Source: Myxococcales bacterium
GTDB taxonomy: Bacteria; Myxococcota_A; Polyangia; Polyangiales; Ga0077539
DNA: 64,000 bases
Direction: 5' to 3'
Assembly (NCBI GenBank): GCA_016793325.1
Contig: JAEUKI010000003.1
Span: 148,407 to 212,406 of the forward strand
Shown here: piece by piece, positions 39,679-47,844 of the stretch
Layout of the letters: every line of letters begins with the position of its first letter
How positions within the stretch are numbered: the stretch's first letter is position 1
The notes under the pieces: model-generated
The model's database searches: none
Told to the model about the DNA's origin: nothing
Seen by the model: the letters and a program-made list of their open reading frames with translations, nothing else
Made by a program: the position numbers and the translations under genes

Positions 39679-41296
39679 GGTCGTTCTTCACGGCGAGGCC
39701 CATCAGCGCGAGCAGGATCACGAGCCCAGCGAGGGACGCGAGCCGTCGCGTGCGAAGCGAGAGCGGGCGACGGCGCACGGCTTCGACGCCAAAGAACAAC
39801 AAGTGCCCGCCGTCGAGCGTCGGAACGGGCAGCAGATTGAGCAGCCCGAGGTTGATCGAAATCAGCGCCATCAACCGAAGAAACCCAGCGACGCCTTCGC
39901 CCGCGGTCGACGCGCTCGCGTCGTAGATGGCGATCGGCCCGCCCACGGAGCTCGCTGGAACGCGGCCTTGAACGACGCGCCAGATCGCGAGCGAGAGATA
40001 CCCGAGCGCGCGCGCGGTCTCTTGCACGGCGGCGCGCACCGCGCCCGACGTGAGGTGCGGGTTCTCGATCGGCGGCTCGAGCGGCGAGGGGACCCAGTGA
40101 TCCGTTCGAAACACCGGGCGCCGAAAGCGCTGTCCGAACTCGTCGGTAAACTCCTCGCGCTCGACGCGAAACGCGCCGGCGACCTCGCGTCCGTCGCGTC
40201 GAAACGAGACCGAGTGCGTTCGATTGGGGTCGTCGAGGAGCGCTTCGCGAAGGGCCTCCCACGACGGGGGCGCGACGCCGTCCACCGCGAGGATGCGATC
40301 GCCGCGACGGAGGCCCATCGCGAACTCGGGGCTGCTCGACGGGACGTCCGCGACGTACAGGTCCGTGGACTCGATGCCGGTTCGCGAGGGAACGTCCCCG
40401 TCGCCGGGCTCGGGCGTGAGCATCGAGAGCCCTGGGTCGAGCACCTCGAGGTCGCAGAACCCGCCGAGCGCCGCGTTGATCGCGACGGGTCGAACGAACG
40501 CGACGGGGACCGAGCTTCCGCGAGAGACGGCCAGCATGCGTTCGAGCTCGATCGCGCGCGTGACCGGGCGGCCCGCGTACGACAGCACCAGGTCGAACGT
40601 TCGAAGCCCTGCGACCGCGGCGGGAGAGCGCGTGTCGCGCACGGCGATCACGGGCAGCGCGAAGCCCGCGGCGATGCCCGCGCGGCCCGCGAACTCGACG
40701 ACGTCCAGCGGCTGATCGAGCTTGATCGACAGCGGCGTGATCGTGACCTCGATGGGCTGCCCGGCGCGCTCGACGCGCATGCGCATGGGCCGCCCGGGGG
40801 AGGACGCGATGCTCTCGCGGATGTCTTGAAAACTGAACACTTCGCGGCCGTTGATCGCCAGGACGCGGTCGCCGGGCTGGAGCTTTCCGTCCGCAGGGTG
40901 GCCGGGGACTACGGTCCCGACGATGGGCGGCGTGAGCGTGCGGTGCCCGAGCGCCACCATGAAGTAGAGCAGCAGCGGAAACGCCAGCGACATGAGCGGC
41001 CCTGCGAGCACGATGAGCGCGCGTCGAAGCACGCTCTGCGACGAAAACGCCTTGGCCGCGTCCGCGGTCGGGACCGGGTCTTCGGGGTCCTCGCCGAGCA
41101 TCTTGACGAACCCGCCGAGGGGCAAGAGTCCGATGCGATACTCGGTACCGCGCCAGCGCACGCCGAAGATTCGCGGGCCGAATCCCAGCGAAAACTGCAG
41201 CACCTTCACGCCAAATAGCCTCGCCGCGAGGAAGTGGCCGAGCTCGTGTACGAACACGAGAGCGCCGACGAGCGCGACGAACCGCAGGAAGTTCAC
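39632..41296 (-). CDS. rseP: Site-2 protease RseP-like (membrane zinc protease)
   Basis: 554 aa from GTG 41296 (VNFLRFVALVGALVF). Zinc ligands are HELGH at residues 17-21 and the LDG motif in NLLPVPTLDGGHL near 495. Four membrane helices flank periplasmic PDZ domains: GDRVLAINGREVFSF and GDRILAVDGVAPPSW mark two GDR-x-L cores. RseP cleaves membrane anti-sigma factors and signal-peptide remnants. Length is about 100 aa above E. coli RseP (450 aa), explained by the extra loop between PDZ domains. Its last 47 bp overlap the 3' end of the convergent MYXO-CTERM gene. A TATATAT patch lies just upstream of its start. Confidence 0.92.
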   Translation of the reverse strand: MNFLRFVALVGALVFVHELGHFLAARLFGVKVLQFSLGFGPRIFGVRWRGTEYRIGLLPLGGFVKMLGEDPEDPVPTADAAKAFSSQSVLRRALIVLAGPLMSLAFPLLLYFMVALGHRTLTPPIVGTVVPGHPADGKLQPGDRVLAINGREVFSFQDIRESIASSPGRPMRMRVERAGQPIEVTITPLSIKLDQPLDVVEFAGRAGIAAGFALPVIAVRDTRSPAAVAGLRTFDLVLSYAGRPVTRAIELERMLAVSRGSSVPVAFVRPVAINAALGGFCDLEVLDPGLSMLTPEPGDGDVPSRTGIESTDLYVADVPSSSPEFAMGLRRGDRILAVDGVAPPSWEALREALLDDPNRTHSVSFRRDGREVAGAFRVEREEFTDEFGQRFRRPVFRTDHWVPSPLEPPIENPHLTSGAVRAAVQETARALGYLSLAIWRVVQGRVPASSVGGPIAIYDASASTAGEGVAGFLRLMALISINLGLLNLLPVPTLDGGHLLFFGVEAVRRRPLSLRTRRLASLAGLVILLALMGLAVKNDLTRRFDRARVVNDVR

Positions 41297-41367
41297 GGGA
41301 GCGGAGGTGTTATATATCGGCCCGCGCCGCGGTAGTGCCGGCAAGTCCCCGACGCGCGACGAACACG
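41297..41367. promoter_or_regulatory. Divergent promoter region with TATATAT patch
   Basis: 71 bp between rseP and the thioesterase gene. TTATATATCGG at 41310-41320 is the only AT-rich patch and could serve as a -10 element for one or both genes. No matching -35 box was recognised. Confidence 0.3.
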
Positions 41368-41811
41368 ATGCAGATCAACGAAGAAGTGCTGGGGCTCGTC
41401 CGAAAGTTCATGCGCGAGCTCGTCCCGTTCAACGGGTTCTTGGGCATCGATGTCGACGCGCTATCCGAAGGGCGCGCGCAGCTCTCGTTGCCGTTTCGCC
41501 CGGAGTTCATCGGCGATTCGACGCGCAATCCGCCAGCGCTCCACGGGGGGCTCATCGCGACGCTCCTCGACACGTGCGGCGGCGCGGCCGTGTGGACCAC
41601 CGTGAACCCGACGGACAAGGTCTCGACGATCGACATGCGCGTCGACTACTTGCGGCCGGGCCGAAGCGAGATCCTCTTGGCCGAAGCCGTCGTGATTCGC
41701 ACGGGCAACCGCGTGGGCGTGACCACCATGCGCGCGTTTCATCCGAGCGCGCCTGGGGACGCGATCGCTGAGGCGCGCGGCGTGTACAACATCAAGCGCG
41801 CGGGAGACTGA
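41368..41811 (+). CDS. PaaI-family hotdog thioesterase
   Basis: 147 aa from ATG 41368. The hotdog signature NPPALHGGLIATLLDTCGGAA (shown in part as PPALHGGLIATLLDTCGG) contains the HGG and the Asp/Thr that polarise water in PaaI-like acyl-CoA thioesterases. A strand pair TIDMRVDYLRPG follows. Hydrolyses acyl-CoA thioesters, with acyl chain and physiological substrate unknown. Cytoplasmic, no signal. Six bases separate it from tadA on the same strand, so co-transcription is likely, though the two reactions are unrelated. Confidence 0.85.
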   Translation: MQINEEVLGLVRKFMRELVPFNGFLGIDVDALSEGRAQLSLPFRPEFIGDSTRNPPALHGGLIATLLDTCGGAAVWTTVNPTDKVSTIDMRVDYLRPGRSEILLAEAVVIRTGNRVGVTTMRAFHPSAPGDAIAEARGVYNIKRAGD

Positions 41812-41816
41812 CGAGC

Positions 41817-42287
41817 GTGAGCGACGAGACCGACGAGCGCATGATGCGCGAGGCGCTCGTCGAGGCGCGGATCGCCGGGGCGCGCGGGGAGGTTCCCGTC
41901 GGCGCGGTGATCGTCGACGCGAACGAGGCCATCGTCGCGCGCGCGCACAACCTGCGAGAGACGCTCGAAGACCCGACGGCGCACGCCGAGCTCATCGCCC
42001 TCCGTTGGTGCGCGATGGATCGCCGCAGCTGGCGCCTCTCGGATCTCACGGTGTACGTCACGCTCGAGCCGTGCCCCATGTGCGCGGGCGCGCTCGTCAA
42101 CGCCCGCGTCGCGCGCGTCGTGTGGGGCTGCGACGACCCCAAGGCCGGCGCGGTCACGAGCTTGTTCAACATCGGGGTGGATCCGCGACTCAACCATCGT
42201 TTCGCTGTGCGATCGGGCGTCCTCGGAGACGAGTGCGCGCGCGAGCTGAAGCAGTTCTTTCGGAGCCTGAGGGAGAAGAAGTCATGA
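41817..42287 (+). CDS. tadA: tRNA adenosine(34) deaminase
   Basis: 156 aa from GTG 41817. Deaminates A34 to inosine in tRNA-Arg(ACG), widening wobble decoding. The zinc site is complete: HAELIAL (His and the proton-shuttling Glu) and PCPMCAGAL (two Cys ligands). The NARVARVVWGCDDPKAG segment follows, as in E. coli TadA. Length and motif spacing match TadA rather than the unrelated riboflavin deaminases. Its stop overlaps the ATG of the OPT transporter gene (ATGA). Confidence 0.93.
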   Translation: MSDETDERMMREALVEARIAGARGEVPVGAVIVDANEAIVARAHNLRETLEDPTAHAELIALRWCAMDRRSWRLSDLTVYVTLEPCPMCAGALVNARVARVVWGCDDPKAGAVTSLFNIGVDPRLNHRFAVRSGVLGDECARELKQFFRSLREKKS

Positions 42288-44194
42288 CCGAGCCGAGCGT
42301 GCAGCGCGATGCGCCGACGGACGCGCCCACCGTCGCGAGCGACGAAGACCCCGAGCGCAAATGGCTGCGCGAAGTGTACGCGGGGGACTCGGCGCGGCAG
42401 TTGACCGTGCGCGCCGTCGCCGCGGGCATGGTGCTCGGCGGGCTCTTGTCCCTGTCCAACTTGTACGTGGCGCTGCACACGGGCTGGAGCTTCGGCGTCA
42501 CGATCACGGCGGGCGTCCTGGCGTTCGCGTTCTTCTCGACGCTCGAGCGAATCGGGTTTCTCAAGACGCCGTTCGGGATGCTCGAGAACAACGCGATGCA
42601 GTCGGTCGCGTCCGCCGCGGGCTACATGACCGGCGGCGGAACGGTCGCCGCGATCCCCGCGTGGATGATGGCCACGGGCCGGCCGATGCCCGCGCACGTG
42701 ATGTTCTTCTGGATCTCGGCGATCGCGATGCTCGGCGTGTTCATGGCGATCCCCATGAAGCGCCAGATGATCAACCGCGAGCAGCTCAAGTTTCCCTCGG
42801 GCATCGCCGCGGCCGAGACGCTCCGCACGCTGCACGCCTCGTCCCACGGCGGCGACGACGGCGGAAAGACGCGCTCGCTCATCGTCGGCGCGGGCCTCGG
42901 CGCGGCCGTCATGTGGCTGCGCGACGCGAAGGCCCGGTGGATGCCGTTCAACATTCCCGAGCAAATCGCGCCGCCGTTTACGTGGATGGGCGTCCCTTGG
43001 AAGAAGTGGACCCTCACGTTCGACACGAGCCTGCTCTTGCTCGCGGCGGGCGCGATCATGGGGTGGCGCTCGGCGTGGTCGATGATGGTCGGGACGCTGT
43101 TCAACTACTTCGTCCTCGCGCCGTACGGCTTGAAAATTGGCGCCATCGCCGAGGTGAAATACAAGGCCATCGTCAGCTGGACGGTCTGGTTCGGCTCGTC
43201 GCTGCTGCTCGTGGCGGGGCTTCTGTCCTTCGCCTTTTCAGCGAAGCAGATCGGCCGCGCGTTCAGTGATCTGGGGCGTGTATTCAAGAAGAAGCAGCCC
43301 GCGAGCGTCGCCCCGTACCGCGAGGGAACGGCGCAGCCCGAGCCCGAGGATCCGCTGGCGCGCATCGAGGTCCCCACGTCGTGGTTCGCGATGGGGATGT
43401 TGGTGATGACCCCGATCGTGATGGTCCTCGGGATGCTCTTCTTCAACATGTCGTGGTGGATGGGCCTGCTCGGCGTCGCGCTGAGCTTCTTCATCGCCCT
43501 CGTCGCGTCGCGCGCCACGGGCGAGACGGACACCACGCCCACCGGCGCGCTCGGAAAGATCACGCAGATCGTCTTCGGCGTCGCGGCGCCCGGCTCGGTC
43601 ACGATCAACCTCATGTCCGCGAACCTCACGAGCGGCGTCGCGATTCACTCTGCAGATTTGCTCACGGATCTCAAGTCGGGCTACCTCCTCGGCGCCAAGC
43701 CTCGGCAGCAGTTCCTCGCGCAGTTCTTCGGCGTGCTCGCGGGCTCGCTCGCGGTCGTCCCTGCGTTTCGCCTCCTCGTCCCGCGTCCAGACGTCGTGGG
43801 AACGCCCAGCGCCCCCGCGCCCGGCGCGATCTCGTGGTACTCGGTCGCGCAAGTGCTGGGGCAGGGGCTCTCGCGGCTGCCCACGAGCGCGCGCTGGTTG
43901 ATCCTCGCGGGCTCGCTCACGGGCGTCGCGCTGGTGCTGATCGAGCGGGCTTTTCCCAAGTGGAAGTCGTACATCCCGAGCGCCACCGGCTTCGGCCTCG
44001 CCTTCACGCTCCCTGGCAACAACGCCGTCTCGATGTTCGTCGGCGCGCTGATCGCGCTCTACCTCGAGAAGAAGAAGCCCGCGCTCGCCGAGAAGTACAT
44101 CATCACGGTCTCGTCCGGGATCATCGCGGGCGAGAGCCTCCTCGGGATCGTGATCGCTGTGCTGCGCGACGTGTTTCACGTCCTGCAACACTGA
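42284..44194 (+). CDS. OPT family oligopeptide/metal-chelate transporter
   Basis: 636 aa from ATG 42284, with GGGAGAAGAAG as ribosome site and overlapping the tadA stop. About 14-15 hydrophobic segments span the protein. Typical OPT stretches include GVTITAGVLAFAFFSTLERIG near the start, FLKTPFGMLENNAMQSVASAAGYMTGGG (shown in parts) and GLAFTLPGNNAVSMFVGALI at the end. OPT proteins import peptides, glutathione or metal-siderophore complexes by proton coupling, and bacterial members often import oligopeptides or iron chelates. The substrate cannot be predicted. Confidence 0.9.
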   Translation: MTEPSVQRDAPTDAPTVASDEDPERKWLREVYAGDSARQLTVRAVAAGMVLGGLLSLSNLYVALHTGWSFGVTITAGVLAFAFFSTLERIGFLKTPFGMLENNAMQSVASAAGYMTGGGTVAAIPAWMMATGRPMPAHVMFFWISAIAMLGVFMAIPMKRQMINREQLKFPSGIAAAETLRTLHASSHGGDDGGKTRSLIVGAGLGAAVMWLRDAKARWMPFNIPEQIAPPFTWMGVPWKKWTLTFDTSLLLLAAGAIMGWRSAWSMMVGTLFNYFVLAPYGLKIGAIAEVKYKAIVSWTVWFGSSLLLVAGLLSFAFSAKQIGRAFSDLGRVFKKKQPASVAPYREGTAQPEPEDPLARIEVPTSWFAMGMLVMTPIVMVLGMLFFNMSWWMGLLGVALSFFIALVASRATGETDTTPTGALGKITQIVFGVAAPGSVTINLMSANLTSGVAIHSADLLTDLKSGYLLGAKPRQQFLAQFFGVLAGSLAVVPAFRLLVPRPDVVGTPSAPAPGAISWYSVAQVLGQGLSRLPTSARWLILAGSLTGVALVLIERAFPKWKSYIPSATGFGLAFTLPGNNAVSMFVGALIALYLEKKKPALAEKYIITVSSGIIAGESLLGIVIAVLRDVFHVLQH

Positions 44195-44200
44195 GCGCGC

Positions 44201-45655
44201 TCAGCCGCGGGTGAGCTTGAGCGCCCAGACGGCCATCACGACCTGACCGAGGTCGCGGGTGAGGGAGGCGAGCTCGAAGTGCGACGTGTCCGGGTCGCCG
44301 TCGTCGTCTCCGGTGAAGAGCACGCGCAGCCGCTCGACCAGCGTGAGCTCTCGCGGCGTGGGCGCGCGCGCTGCGCCGAGCTTCACGTTGACGATCCCGC
44401 TCCCATCTTCGCGAAGCTCCATGCTCACCGCGATGTCCTTCGTCGCATCCGCGCCCGGAACGACGAACAGCGCCCGCTCTCGCCCATCGACGTCGCCGAT
44501 TTGCAGCTCCCTCGGCGCCTGCGCCGCGAGCGAGTGCGAGAGGACGTGCGCGGCGTCTTCGAGCGCTGCGCGACGGACGGCGGCGGTCGACGTGGGCGGC
44601 TCGCCGACGAGGTACGCGCGTCGCTTCGGAGCGCTCGCGTAGCTCTCGGATTTGACCTCGTCTCGCACGAGCGTGAGCTGCTGGACGTGCAAGATGGGCG
44701 TGATCGCGCCGGCGATCATCGCAGAGATCGCCACGTGCTTGCCCGCGAGCGCGAGCCCGTGGAGCGCGGGAAACTTCGAGCGAACGACGCGGGTCTTTCC
44801 GTCTTCGAAGACCGTGACGACAACCTCGTGGGCCTGTCCTTCTTCTTCGTGCGCGATGACGAACGTCGCGCCGCCCGCGTGCACGACGCGCACTGCGCCA
44901 ACGGTGTTGCGCGTCGCTGGCGCGAGCGAGACCGAGTTGAGCTCCGTGCGAAGGTCGCTCGCGACGGTGCGGACGCGCACGTCGTTGTCCTTTCGAGACA
45001 CGACGGCGATCCGCGATCCGCCGCCCGCCGCGCACACGAAGCGCTGCCCTGCGCCGAGCGAGAGCGTCTTGTGCTCGACGCCGCCCTTGCGAAGCGCGCA
45101 CACATCGACCTCGTCTTTGCGATCGGTCGAGTAGATCGCCACCGCTCCGTGCACCGTCGCGCACGCCGCGAGCGGAACGCGCGCCGACCGCCCCGCCTCG
45201 ACGGGCCCGACGAGCACCCCGCGCGTTCGCGCGTCGACGAGGCTCACGGCGTTGGTGTCTCGCGTCCCAGTGCTCGCGCGAAGCACGCGAATGGCCCCGT
45301 CGATCCACAAGGGAAACGCGAGGCCCGCGCGCCCGTCGCTCCACGCGCTAGCCTCGACCCGCAGCGCGCCTTCGCCCGGCTCGGGGTGTCCGACGAGCGT
45401 TCCGTCGGTGGACGCGAGGAGCCACGCGCGTTCGGTGATCACCGCTTCGGCTGCGGAGAAATCACCGTCGATCCAACGACGCTCGCTCTCGGCGTCGGTT
45501 CCGTGCGCGGCGAACGTCCAGCGCTCGACGCCGCCCTGTCGTTGGCACAACACGATGTACGCGCTGCCGTCGATCCCGAAGCCGAGCACCGGCGGCGCTG
45601 GGGCGCGGGCGGGCGCGTGCTCGATGGTCGGACCGCCAGAAGACCGAAAGACCAT
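44201..45655 (-). CDS. Unknown protein, possible beta-propeller
   Basis: 484 aa, no signal peptide or membrane helix. The sequence is a regular series of short beta strands with Gly/Asp turns (GFGIDGSAYIVLCQRQ, AAGGGSRIAVVSRKDND, GGATFVIAHEEEGQAHE), suggesting a repeat fold such as a beta-propeller or sandwich. A last helical section (about 410-470) has VSMELREDGSGIVNVKLG. No family recognised. It is the downstream end of a minus-strand run and its stop lies 6 bp from the convergent OPT gene. Confidence 0.6.
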   Translation of the reverse strand: MVFRSSGGPTIEHAPARAPAPPVLGFGIDGSAYIVLCQRQGGVERWTFAAHGTDAESERRWIDGDFSAAEAVITERAWLLASTDGTLVGHPEPGEGALRVEASAWSDGRAGLAFPLWIDGAIRVLRASTGTRDTNAVSLVDARTRGVLVGPVEAGRSARVPLAACATVHGAVAIYSTDRKDEVDVCALRKGGVEHKTLSLGAGQRFVCAAGGGSRIAVVSRKDNDVRVRTVASDLRTELNSVSLAPATRNTVGAVRVVHAGGATFVIAHEEEGQAHEVVVTVFEDGKTRVVRSKFPALHGLALAGKHVAISAMIAGAITPILHVQQLTLVRDEVKSESYASAPKRRAYLVGEPPTSTAAVRRAALEDAAHVLSHSLAAQAPRELQIGDVDGRERALFVVPGADATKDIAVSMELREDGSGIVNVKLGAARAPTPRELTLVERLRVLFTGDDDGDPDTSHFELASLTRDLGQVVMAVWALKLTRG

Positions 45656-45736
45656 GGTCGCTCGCGAGCGTGCGCGATGCAGGCGTGCGCGGCAACTGGT
45701 CGCGCGCCGTTCGTCACTGCTTCCTTCGTGTTTCGA

Positions 45737-45751
45737 CCGCCACCCGGGCGG
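45737..45751 (-). terminator. Hairpin past the lipoprotein gene
   Basis: CCGCC at 45737-45741 pairs with GGCGG at 45747-45751 across a 5-base loop, 12 bases past the stop of the cysteine-rich lipoprotein gene in its direction of transcription. The stem is short and no T run follows, so a terminator role is tentative. Confidence 0.3.
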
Positions 45752-45763
45752 CCTTTGCGGTCA

Positions 45764-46276
45764 TCAACCGACCGCGCGACACCCAGCGGGACAACCGTTC
45801 GCAGGGTCGCACGTCGTCCCGGTACACATCGGAGTCGCGCCGTCGGCCATCGTCTCGTCGGGGATGCAGAAGAGCGGCGAGAGGCACGTCTCGCAGCCCG
45901 TCGGGCAGTCGCTCGCCTGACACACACGCCTCGGGCAGTCGGCCATCGAGCCCGCTCTCGGTCGACACGCGATGCCGATATCGCCTTCGAATTCGCTCGC
46001 GACACACAAGCGACAATTGCCCGAGCACGTCCCGTCCGAGCAGGGCGCTCCGCAGGTGCGCAAGCTCCCGTCGACGTCTTGCCCGCACAGCGTCCTCGCG
46101 AACGGCGGCGAAATCGGAACGTCTTGCATCATGCAAGCCCCGCCGTCGTTTTGCGCGACGTCCGACGAGCCGTCGCTCTGCGCGTCGGGCGGCGCAGGGC
46201 GGGGAGCACACGAAATCGAAGCCGCGCCCGCGATGGTGGCCACCACGAGCGCTGTAGGGATGCGCAACGCCTTCAT
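45764..46276 (-). CDS. Cysteine-rich lipoprotein
   Basis: 170 aa from ATG 46276. A signal peptide ends with SISC, a plausible lipobox, followed by an Asp/Ser linker. The mature part has 17 further cysteines spread in short motifs (TCGAPCSDGTCSGNCRLC, CPTGCETC, CDPANGCPAGC), resembling the disulfide-rich Myxococcus-type cysteine-rich repeat lipoproteins. Probably folded extracellularly with many disulfides. It lies 26 bp downstream of the next gene and is likely in its transcript. No known function. Confidence 0.75.
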   Translation of the reverse strand: MKALRIPTALVVATIAGAASISCAPRPAPPDAQSDGSSDVAQNDGGACMMQDVPISPPFARTLCGQDVDGSLRTCGAPCSDGTCSGNCRLCVASEFEGDIGIACRPRAGSMADCPRRVCQASDCPTGCETCLSPLFCIPDETMADGATPMCTGTTCDPANGCPAGCRAVG

Positions 46277-46302
46277 GACCTCCGAGAGCGTACAGCGTTT
46301 CG

Positions 46303-47097
46303 CTACCGACCTGCGTCTCGTTGCAGCTCTCGGACGAACGTCGACCGCTCTCCTCGAAGCTCGCCCGCCACGGGAAAGCGCGCGAGCTGATCGGCGTTCT
46401 GCACGGGCGCGCAGCGCGAGTACTGCAGCGCCGCGCCGATGTCCTCCGTCGGCGACACGACGAGCGTGATCGACACCGTGTTTCCGTGGATGAGAACGGC
46501 CTCCATCAAGCTCGCGCCCTCGCGTCGCCAGGTGAAGCGCCGAAGCGGCGGAGCCTCTTGGGTCTCGGGGCAGTCCCAGATTCCCGTCGGTCGGCCGTAC
46601 GTCTGTTGCAGCGCCGCGAAGTGCGGGCCGAGCCCGTTGGGGTCGTCGAGCCGCGACATGAACTGCACCTGCGTCACGAGGTTGCCCTCCGAGACCACGT
46701 ACACGACGCGGGCGCCGTTGGGGTCGTCCTCTTCCCACAGCGATCCGCCCGCCGCCGTCGCGCGGCTCCGCTGGATCGTCCTTCGAACGCGGCGGAGATC
46801 CGCGAGGGGCATACCCACGTAAATGTCTCGATAGCCCTCGGGCATCAACCGCTGCGACTGCTCGCCGATGCGCTGCAGCTCGGCCGCCGCCGACACGCCG
46901 CTCATGCTCCGTCGCCCCGCGTCGCGCGGCTCGTTCGAGCCGTTCGCGACCGGCTCTCTTGATTGTGTGGGCGCTCCTGCGTCGCGCGTCGTGCCCGCGC
47001 TCGGGCCGTCGGCGCGGTTCAGAAGCCACCAACCCAATCCGAGCGCCGCGCCGATCACGACGAGCGCGCCCGCGAGCCTCGTCAGCAAGTCCTTCAC
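46303..47097 (-). CDS. Membrane-anchored protein of unknown function
   Basis: 264 aa from GTG 47097, which overlaps the tlyA stop (GTGA). One N-terminal membrane helix (VKDLLTRLAGALVVIGAALGLGWWLL, given in parts) is followed by a disordered Asp/Ser/Thr linker. The 150-residue C-terminal domain repeats an element like YVGMPLADLRRVRRTI, then VVYVVSEGNLVTQVQF. That strand order resembles SMP-30/BamE-like small beta domains but no family is recognised. Probably exposed to the periplasm. Coupled in translation to TlyA. Confidence 0.6.
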   Translation of the reverse strand: MKDLLTRLAGALVVIGAALGLGWWLLNRADGPSAGTTRDAGAPTQSREPVANGSNEPRDAGRRSMSGVSAAAELQRIGEQSQRLMPEGYRDIYVGMPLADLRRVRRTIQRSRATAAGGSLWEEDDPNGARVVYVVSEGNLVTQVQFMSRLDDPNGLGPHFAALQQTYGRPTGIWDCPETQEAPPLRRFTWRREGASLMEAVLIHGNTVSITLVVSPTEDIGAALQYSRCAPVQNADQLARFPVAGELRGERSTFVRELQRDAGR

Positions 47098-47837
47098 GGC
47101 GCCACCTCGCGGTCGAATCGAACGAACACCTCTCGGTTGCCCGCCGGTCCGTGCACGGGGCTGTCGCAGCGGCCTCGCTCGATGAGCCCGAGCGCCTTCG
47201 CGGCGTCGACGACGATCGTCACGGCCTTCGCGCGCAGCGCGTCGTCGCGCACGACGCCCCCGCGACCCACTTCTTTGGGCGTGAGCTCGAACTGAGGCTT
47301 GACCATCGCGAGCACCGTACCCCCGTCGGCGAGAATCGGCACGACCGCTGGAAGAACCTTGGTCAGCGAGATGAAAGACAGGTCCATCACCACGAGCGAG
47401 ACGCGCTCGTCGACCACCTCGGCGAGCGCGAGCCGCGCGTTGATTCCCTCGCGGACGATCACGCGCGGATCGGAGCGGAGCTTGACGTGGAGCTGTCCTT
47501 TGCCGACGTCGACGGCGTACACGCGCTCGGCGCCGCGCTGGAGCAGGACGTCGGTGAATCCTCCGGTGGACGCGCCGACGTCGGCGCACACGCGGCCCGC
47601 GGGGTCGACCGCGAGGGGGTCGAGCACGCCCGCGAGCTTCAATCCGCCGCGCGAAACGTAGGGACACGCGTCGCCGCGAACCTCGATCTCGATCGACTCG
47701 TCGAGGGTCGTGCCCGCCTTGTCGACGCGCTGGTTCTTCGCGAAGACGCGGCCTGCGAGGATGAGCGCCTGCGCTTTCTCGCGGGACTCGGCGAGGCCTC
47801 GGGCCACCAACAATCGATCGACACGTTCGCGCGCCAC
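47094..47837 (-). CDS. tlyA: TlyA-family rRNA (cytidine-2'-O)-methyltransferase
   Basis: 247 aa. An N-terminal S4 RNA-binding domain (about 4-60, RVDRLLVARGLAESREKA) joins a FtsJ-like methyltransferase: motif I DVGASTGGFTDVLL (about residues 93-106), then VYAVDVGKGQL, VVMDLSFISL and MVKPQFEL. TlyA 2'-O-methylates 16S C1409 and 23S C1920, affecting ribosome subunit joining and capreomycin response. Length and K-D-K-type residues fit. The gene lies 8 bp downstream of the Ser/Thr kinase gene on the same strand. Confidence 0.92.
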   Translation of the reverse strand: MARERVDRLLVARGLAESREKAQALILAGRVFAKNQRVDKAGTTLDESIEIEVRGDACPYVSRGGLKLAGVLDPLAVDPAGRVCADVGASTGGFTDVLLQRGAERVYAVDVGKGQLHVKLRSDPRVIVREGINARLALAEVVDERVSLVVMDLSFISLTKVLPAVVPILADGGTVLAMVKPQFELTPKEVGRGGVVRDDALRAKAVTIVVDAAKALGLIERGRCDSPVHGPAGNREVFVRFDREVAP

Positions 47838-47844
47838 GGCTCGG

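Noticed and set aside
41310..41320. TATATAT as a definite promoter -10 box
   Set aside because: There is no matching -35 element and its distance to the rseP start is too short for a normal leader, so it is only reported as a possible element.
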